Position numbers and translations under genes: made by a program. Shown here piece by piece: positions 60,351-64,000 of a DNA stretch of 64,000 nt. Under the pieces are notes generated by a model, which made no database searches, was not told where the DNA came from, and saw only the letters and a program-made list of their open reading frames with translations. The DNA comes from Rhodococcus sp. 4CII (GTDB taxonomy: Bacteria > Actinomycetota > Actinomycetes > Mycobacteriales > Mycobacteriaceae): positions 2,356,001-2,420,000 of the forward strand of contig NZ_JACCFE010000002.1 of NCBI RefSeq assembly GCF_014256275.1, in the 5' to 3' direction. Within the stretch, counting starts at the first letter, position 1, and every line of letters begins with the position of its first letter.

Positions 60351-61607
60351 TCAGTGCCTGACCGGGCAACCGCCTGACGCAGTGTTGTAATCGACCTGAA
60401 ACTCCTTGATGCCGTTGAGCCAGCCCGAGCGCAACCGCCGCGGATCTCCCAGCTTACTGATGTCGGGCAGGTGATCCGCAATCGCATTGAAGATCAGGTC
60501 GATCTCGAGTCGCGCCAGATTGGCGCCGAGGCAGAAGTGGGCACCGGTGCCGCCGAACCCGACGTGCGGGTTGTTCTCCCGCATGATGTCGAACTTCTCC
60601 GGGTTCTCGAACGCGTCTTCATCGAAATTCGCGGAGCCGTAGAGCATTACGACTCGCTGCCCCTTCTTGATGTGCACTCCGCCGAGTTCGGTGTCTTCCA
60701 GTGCGGTGCGCTGGAACGAGTTGACCGGGGTCGCCCACCGGACGATCTCGTCCGCCGCCGTCTTGGGACGCTCCTTCTTGTAGAGCTCCCACTGATCGGG
60801 ATGGTCCAGGAATGCCATCATGCCGTGTGTGATGGCATTGCGGGTGGTCTCGTTGCCGGCGACCGCCAGCAGGATCACGAAGAAGCCGAATTCCTCAGGA
60901 GAAAGCTCATTTCCATCGATGTCCGCTTCGATCAGCGTCGTGACGATGTCTTCGGCGGGGCACTTCTTGCGCTCGTCCGCCATCTGGTACGCGTAGCCGA
61001 GGATCTCCATCGATGCGGCGTTCGGGTCGATGTCCAGTTCGGGGTCGTCGTAGCCCGTCATCTGGTTCGACCAGTCGAACACCTTCAGTCGATCCTCCTG
61101 CGGCACACCGAGCAGTTCGGCGATCGCCTGCAGCGGAAGCTCACACGCCACCTGGGTGACGAAGTCGCCGGCACCCGATTCCGCCGCGGCCTTCACGATC
61201 TTCTCGGCGCGTTCGGTGAGTTCTTCGCGCAGGCTGTTGATCGCCCGGGGCGTGAAGCCGCGGGAGACGAGTTTGCGGAGTTTCGTGTGCTCGGGAGCGT
61301 CCTTGTTGATGAGGATGAAGCGCTGCATCTCGATGTTCTCGCGCGGAATGTCGTCGGCGAAGCGCACGATCGCGGTGTTCTCGTGGGTGGAGAACACGTC
61401 GCTGCGCCGCGACACCTCCTTGACGTCCTCGAGCTTGCTGACGACCCAGTAGCCGTCGTCGTGGAAGCCACCGATCTCCGGCGGCTGCGGGTTCCACCAG
61501 ATCGGGGCAGTCTTCCGCAGTTCGGCGAACTCCTGGTAAGGAATGCGCTCTGCGTAGATGTCCGGGTCGGTGAAGTCGAAACCCTCTGGAAGATTGGGCT
61601 GCACCAC
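60351..61607 (-). CDS. cyp125: Cytochrome P450 CYP125, steroid C26/27-monooxygenase
   Basis: The 418-residue P450 has the I-helix AVAGNETTRNA near 250, ExxR in ADEIVRWATP near 295 and the heme-binding GFGGTGAHFCLGANLAR near 355. VQPNLPEGFDFTDPDIYAER is the typical CYP125 beginning. CYP125 oxidises the terminal methyl of cholesterol or cholest-4-en-3-one to the C26(27) acid, opening side-chain degradation. GTG at 61607 is preferred because AGGAG lies six bases upstream; the next codon is also GTG. It is divergent from fadA5 as Rv3545c is from Rv3546. FdxD in this window may supply electrons. Confidence 0.95.
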   Translation of the reverse strand: MVQPNLPEGFDFTDPDIYAERIPYQEFAELRKTAPIWWNPQPPEIGGFHDDGYWVVSKLEDVKEVSRRSDVFSTHENTAIVRFADDIPRENIEMQRFILINKDAPEHTKLRKLVSRGFTPRAINSLREELTERAEKIVKAAAESGAGDFVTQVACELPLQAIAELLGVPQEDRLKVFDWSNQMTGYDDPELDIDPNAASMEILGYAYQMADERKKCPAEDIVTTLIEADIDGNELSPEEFGFFVILLAVAGNETTRNAITHGMMAFLDHPDQWELYKKERPKTAADEIVRWATPVNSFQRTALEDTELGGVHIKKGQRVVMLYGSANFDEDAFENPEKFDIMRENNPHVGFGGTGAHFCLGANLARLEIDLIFNAIADHLPDISKLGDPRRLRSGWLNGIKEFQVDYNTASGGCPVRH

Positions 61608-61646
61608 TGCTGTCTCCTGCCCTAAGCCATACACCACTCCGTGATG

Positions 61647-61660
61647 TGGAACACGTTCTA
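61647..61660. promoter_or_regulatory. KstR operator before cyp125
   Basis: TGGAACACGTTCTA fits TnnAACnnGTTnnA at all fixed positions and lies 39 bp upstream of the cyp125 GTG. Confidence 0.85.
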
Positions 61661-61734
61661 CTAGCATTGAAGCACAAGCCGGGCGACTAGCAAAGGAAAG
61701 CTCATTCAGACCTTGCCCGGATAGCAGAACCTGT

Positions 61735-61748
61735 TCTATTTTTTGAGA
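61735..61748. promoter_or_regulatory. KstR operator before fadA5
   Basis: CAGAACCTGTTCTA lacks only the first T of the consensus. It is 19 bp upstream of the fadA5 GTG. The two boxes in this divergent region are 74 bp apart. Confidence 0.75.
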
Positions 61749-61767
61749 ACAAGGAAAGGAGCCCGCC

Positions 61768-62931
61768 GTGGGCACACCAGTAATCGTCGAGGCCGTACGC
61801 ACCCCGATCGGAAAGCGCGGTGGCTGGCTGTCCGGATTACACGCCGCCGAGATCCTCGGCGCCGCTCAGCGGGGCATCCTCGACCGCTCCGGCATCGACC
61901 CCGAACTGGTGGAACAGGTCATCGGCGGTTGCGTCACACAGGCCGGCGCACAGTCGAACAACATCACCCGGACCGCGTGGCTGCATGCCGGGCTGCCCTG
62001 GCAGGTCGGCGCCACCACGATCGACTGCCAGTGCGGCTCCGCCCAGCAGGCCAACCACCTCGTCGCGGGATTGATCGCCACCGACGCCATCGACGTCGGA
62101 ATCGCCTGCGGCATCGAAGCGATGAGCCAGGTGCCGCTCGGCGCGAACGTCGGCGAGAACGCCGGCCCACGTCGGCCCGCAGACTGGGACATCGACATGC
62201 CCAACCAGTTCGAGGCCGCAGAACGTATCGCCCGTCGCCGCGGAATCACCCGCGTCGACGTCGAAGCCCTCGGCGTACGTTCGCAGGCCCGCGCCAAGCA
62301 GGCCTGGGACGAAGGCCGATTCGACCGGGAAGTGCTGCACGTGACCGCACCCGTCGTCGACAAGGACGGCACGCTCACCGGTGAGATACAGGTGGTCAGC
62401 CGCGATCAGGGTCTGCGCGACACCACCGCGGAATCGCTCGCCAGGCTGAAGCCCGTTCTCGAGGGCGGCATTCACACCGCGGGCACGTCGTCGCAGATCT
62501 CCGACGGTGCCGCCGCCGTCATGCTGATGGACGAGGCCCGGGCCCGCGAACTCGGACTGACGCCGCGGGCGCGGATCATCTCCCAGGCGCTCGTCGGCTC
62601 CGAACCCGAATTCCACCTCGACGGACCTGTACAGGCCACGGCCCGCGTCCTCGAACGCAGCGGTATGAAGATCGGCGACCTCGACCTGTTCGAGGTGAAC
62701 GAGGCCTTCGCGTCGGTGCTGCTGTCGTGGGCGTCGGTGCACGGGCCCGACATGGATCGGGTCAACGTCAACGGCGGGGCGCTCGCGCTCGGCCATCCCG
62801 TCGGCAGCACCGGGTCTCGTCTGATCACCACCGCGCTGCACGAACTCGAACGCACCGACGGATCGACCGCGCTGATCACGATGTGCGCGGGCGGCGCACT
62901 CGCCACCGGCACCATCATCGAGCGGATCTAG
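61768..62931 (+). CDS. fadA5: Steroid side-chain thiolase FadA5
   Basis: The 387-residue thiolase has all catalytic residues: the nucleophile in TIDCQCGSAQQANHLV near residue 91-93, NEAFASV near 310, GHPVGSTGSRL with His near 346, and CAGGALATGT with Cys near 376. FadA5 cleaves 3-oxo-acyl-CoA steroid intermediates to release acetyl-CoA or propionyl-CoA, closing a beta-oxidation round. The start is GTG at 61768 with AAAGGAG seven bases upstream. The intact motif set contrasts with Ltp3 and Ltp4. The Ddn-like gene follows 5 bp later. Confidence 0.95.
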   Translation: MGTPVIVEAVRTPIGKRGGWLSGLHAAEILGAAQRGILDRSGIDPELVEQVIGGCVTQAGAQSNNITRTAWLHAGLPWQVGATTIDCQCGSAQQANHLVAGLIATDAIDVGIACGIEAMSQVPLGANVGENAGPRRPADWDIDMPNQFEAAERIARRRGITRVDVEALGVRSQARAKQAWDEGRFDREVLHVTAPVVDKDGTLTGEIQVVSRDQGLRDTTAESLARLKPVLEGGIHTAGTSSQISDGAAAVMLMDEARARELGLTPRARIISQALVGSEPEFHLDGPVQATARVLERSGMKIGDLDLFEVNEAFASVLLSWASVHGPDMDRVNVNGGALALGHPVGSTGSRLITTALHELERTDGSTALITMCAGGALATGTIIERI

Positions 62932-62936
62932 ACCCG

Positions 62937-63452
62937 ATGAATGCACCCGCCGCCGCTCGCCCCGAGCCAAATTCCCCTCGCTCCGCTCGACCGCCCGGCC
63001 TCGACTCGAAGTGGACCGTCTCCGCCATCAAGTGGATGTCGAAGATCAACGTCGTGCTGTACCGGCGGACGGGCGGGCGACTGGGCAGCACGTGGCGGGT
63101 CGGCAGTGCCTTCCCGCGCGGTCTGCCCGTCTGCCTGCTCACCACCACCGGCCGCAAGAGCGGCGAGCCGCGGATCAGCCCGCTGCTGTTCCTCGAGGAC
63201 GGCGACCGCATCATCCTCGTCGCCTCGCAGGGCGGCCTCCCGAAGCATCCGATGTGGTATCTCAATCTCCGCGCGAATCCCGACGTGACCGTCCAGGTGA
63301 AGTCGCGGGTGCGGCCGATGACCGCCCACGTGGCCGATCCCGGGGAACGCGCGGACCTGTGGCCGCGGCTCGTGGACATGTACGCCGACTTCGACAACTA
63401 CCAGGCCTGGACCGACCGCACGATCCCAGTCGTCGTCTGCACGCCCCGATAG
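62937..63452 (+). CDS. Deazaflavin (F420)-dependent nitroreductase-family protein, Ddn-like
   Basis: The 171-residue protein has the split-barrel fold of the Ddn family. WMSKINVVLYRRTGGRLG lies near 34, LLTTTGRKSGEPRISPLLFL near 70 and the typical LPKHPMWYLNLRANPDVTVQ near 105, then ARVRPMTAHVADP-like residues and YADFDNYQAWTDRTIPVVV. Position after fadA5 matches Rv3547 (Ddn), which uses reduced F420 and activates nitroimidazoles. The natural role is quinone reduction in the membrane. The start at 62937 is 5 bp after the fadA5 stop, so it is probably co-transcribed. The reaction is inferred from family. Confidence 0.9.
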   Translation: MNAPAAARPEPNSPRSARPPGLDSKWTVSAIKWMSKINVVLYRRTGGRLGSTWRVGSAFPRGLPVCLLTTTGRKSGEPRISPLLFLEDGDRIILVASQGGLPKHPMWYLNLRANPDVTVQVKSRVRPMTAHVADPGERADLWPRLVDMYADFDNYQAWTDRTIPVVVCTPR

Positions 63453-63554
63453 ATCTGTATGTACCGCCGGGTAACGGATGCCATGCCGGAGGACTTCTTG
63501 CAGTATTGACGCGTACGGACTTGTTGGACGGCCGAGGGCGAGGAAATTGCAGAC

Positions 63555-64000
63555 ATGAGTACACAGGTTCAAGATCGGATACATGACCGTCGCGAGCTCA
63601 CCGCGGTCCTGCTGCGCGCACTCGAGCAGCGCCACGAGGTTCTCGATGCCATCGTCGACAGCGAGGACCACGCCGAGGCCCTCACCACTGTCGCCGGACT
63701 CCTCGACACCACCGAGGCATACGCGGAGGCCGTCCTCAACCTGACGTTCCGGCGGCTCACCAAGGTCGAGCGGCTGCGCATCCAGACGGAACTGAAAGAC
63801 CTCGATGCCACGCTGGAATGGACCGCGAGCGACCGGCCGGCGAGTACCGGCCGCAACTTCCGTCTGCGCCCGTTCACGCAGACCGAGGAGGACGCCGAGC
63901 TGTTCCGGCGCCGCTGCGCCGAACAGGTCGACGACGCGGGCACGCAGTGGTCCGAGGAGCGGATCGAGAAGGAACGCGCCGAAGGCCTGAGCCGGGTCGA
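63555..64000 (+). CDS. Protein with GyrA-like helical segment (3' end outside window)
   Basis: The frame starts at ATG 63555 with GAGGAAA upstream and runs past the window end; 148 residues are visible. The part LTAVLLRALEQRHEVLDAIV, then DHAEALTTVAGLL and AYAEAVLNLTFRRLTKVERL, closely resembles the coiled-coil/tower segment of DNA gyrase subunit A. After about residue 85 the sequence (GRNFRLRPFTQTEEDAELFR) is not GyrA-like. No catalytic gyrase part is seen, so it is not a gyrase subunit. It could be a gyrase modulator or a stand-alone domain; the function is unknown. Confidence 0.7.
   Translation, partial: MSTQVQDRIHDRRELTAVLLRALEQRHEVLDAIVDSEDHAEALTTVAGLLDTTEAYAEAVLNLTFRRLTKVERLRIQTELKDLDATLEWTASDRPASTGRNFRLRPFTQTEEDAELFRRRCAEQVDDAGTQWSEERIEKERAEGLSRV

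Noticed and set aside
1..64000. CRISPR arrays, rRNA genes, insertion sequences or prophage genes
   Set aside because: I saw no regularly spaced repeats, transposase motifs, integrase motifs or rRNA sequence in the window.

Overview
The window is high-GC actinobacterial DNA. The genes match a Rhodococcus of the R. jostii / R. opacus type. There is a complete mce4 steroid-import operon flanked by steroid side-chain genes in an order that closely follows Mycobacterium tuberculosis Rv3490 to Rv3547. At least nine sites fit the KstR consensus TnnAACnnGTTnnA. A siderophore locus carries IdeR-type iron boxes. The genus is inferred from gene content and order; no ribosomal RNA is present.

Region 1 (1 to about 5.2 kb) is housekeeping or accessory. 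It holds the 3' part of a large LuxR-family ATPase regulator, a methyltransferase, a stand-alone sigma region-4-like protein, tRNA-Thr(TGT), a SnoaL-like protein and a ThrE-family exporter.

Region 2 (5.2 to 30.6 kb) is an iron-regulated hydroxamate siderophore locus. A four-module NRPS of about 5,580 residues (C-A-T-E, C-A-T-E, C-A-T, C-A-T, C) is followed on the same strand by an ornithine N-monooxygenase and an MbtH protein. A second, divergent unit of an alpha/beta hydrolase and an N-formyltransferase shares an IdeR-like box. A pair of half ABC exporters and a PAS-GGDEF protein lie in between or beside them. By manual alignment the A-domain codes of modules 1 and 3 match those of coelichelin-type formyl-hydroxyornithine and hydroxyornithine domains, and module 2 looks serine-like. 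The monooxygenase and formyltransferase would supply exactly those non-protein residues.

Region 3 (30.7 to 33.5 kb) contains a small unknown protein, otsA (trehalose-6-phosphate synthase), and a convergent NAD-dependent epimerase or steroid-dehydrogenase-like gene with a perfect KstR box.

Region 4 (33.6 to 63.5 kb) is the sterol region. On the minus strand, yrbE4A, yrbE4B, mce4A to mce4F and two Mce-associated proteins form one tightly overlapping operon for cholesterol import. Then come hsd4A and fdxD (minus), fadE26-fadE27-fadD17 (plus), a flavoprotein plus fadD19 (minus), echA19 (plus), an F420-type oxidoreductase (minus), and a plus-strand operon of DUF35 protein, ltp4, ltp3, a second F420-type oxidoreductase and a ketosteroid-isomerase-like protein. 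Last are cyp125 (minus) and, divergent from it, fadA5 and a Ddn-like gene. Together these oxidise C26/27, activate the side chain with CoA, and shorten it by beta-oxidation and retro-aldol steps. An AbiEi/nuclease-like gene flanked by a pair of oppositely oriented palindromic repeats interrupts this set.

The window ends in a gene with a GyrA-like helical segment. The observations most worth a second look are a condensation domain without its HH catalytic motif, a palindromic repeat read in frame inside the NRPS, complementary degenerate ATP sites in the ABC pair, and Ltp3/Ltp4 proteins lacking thiolase catalytic residues.
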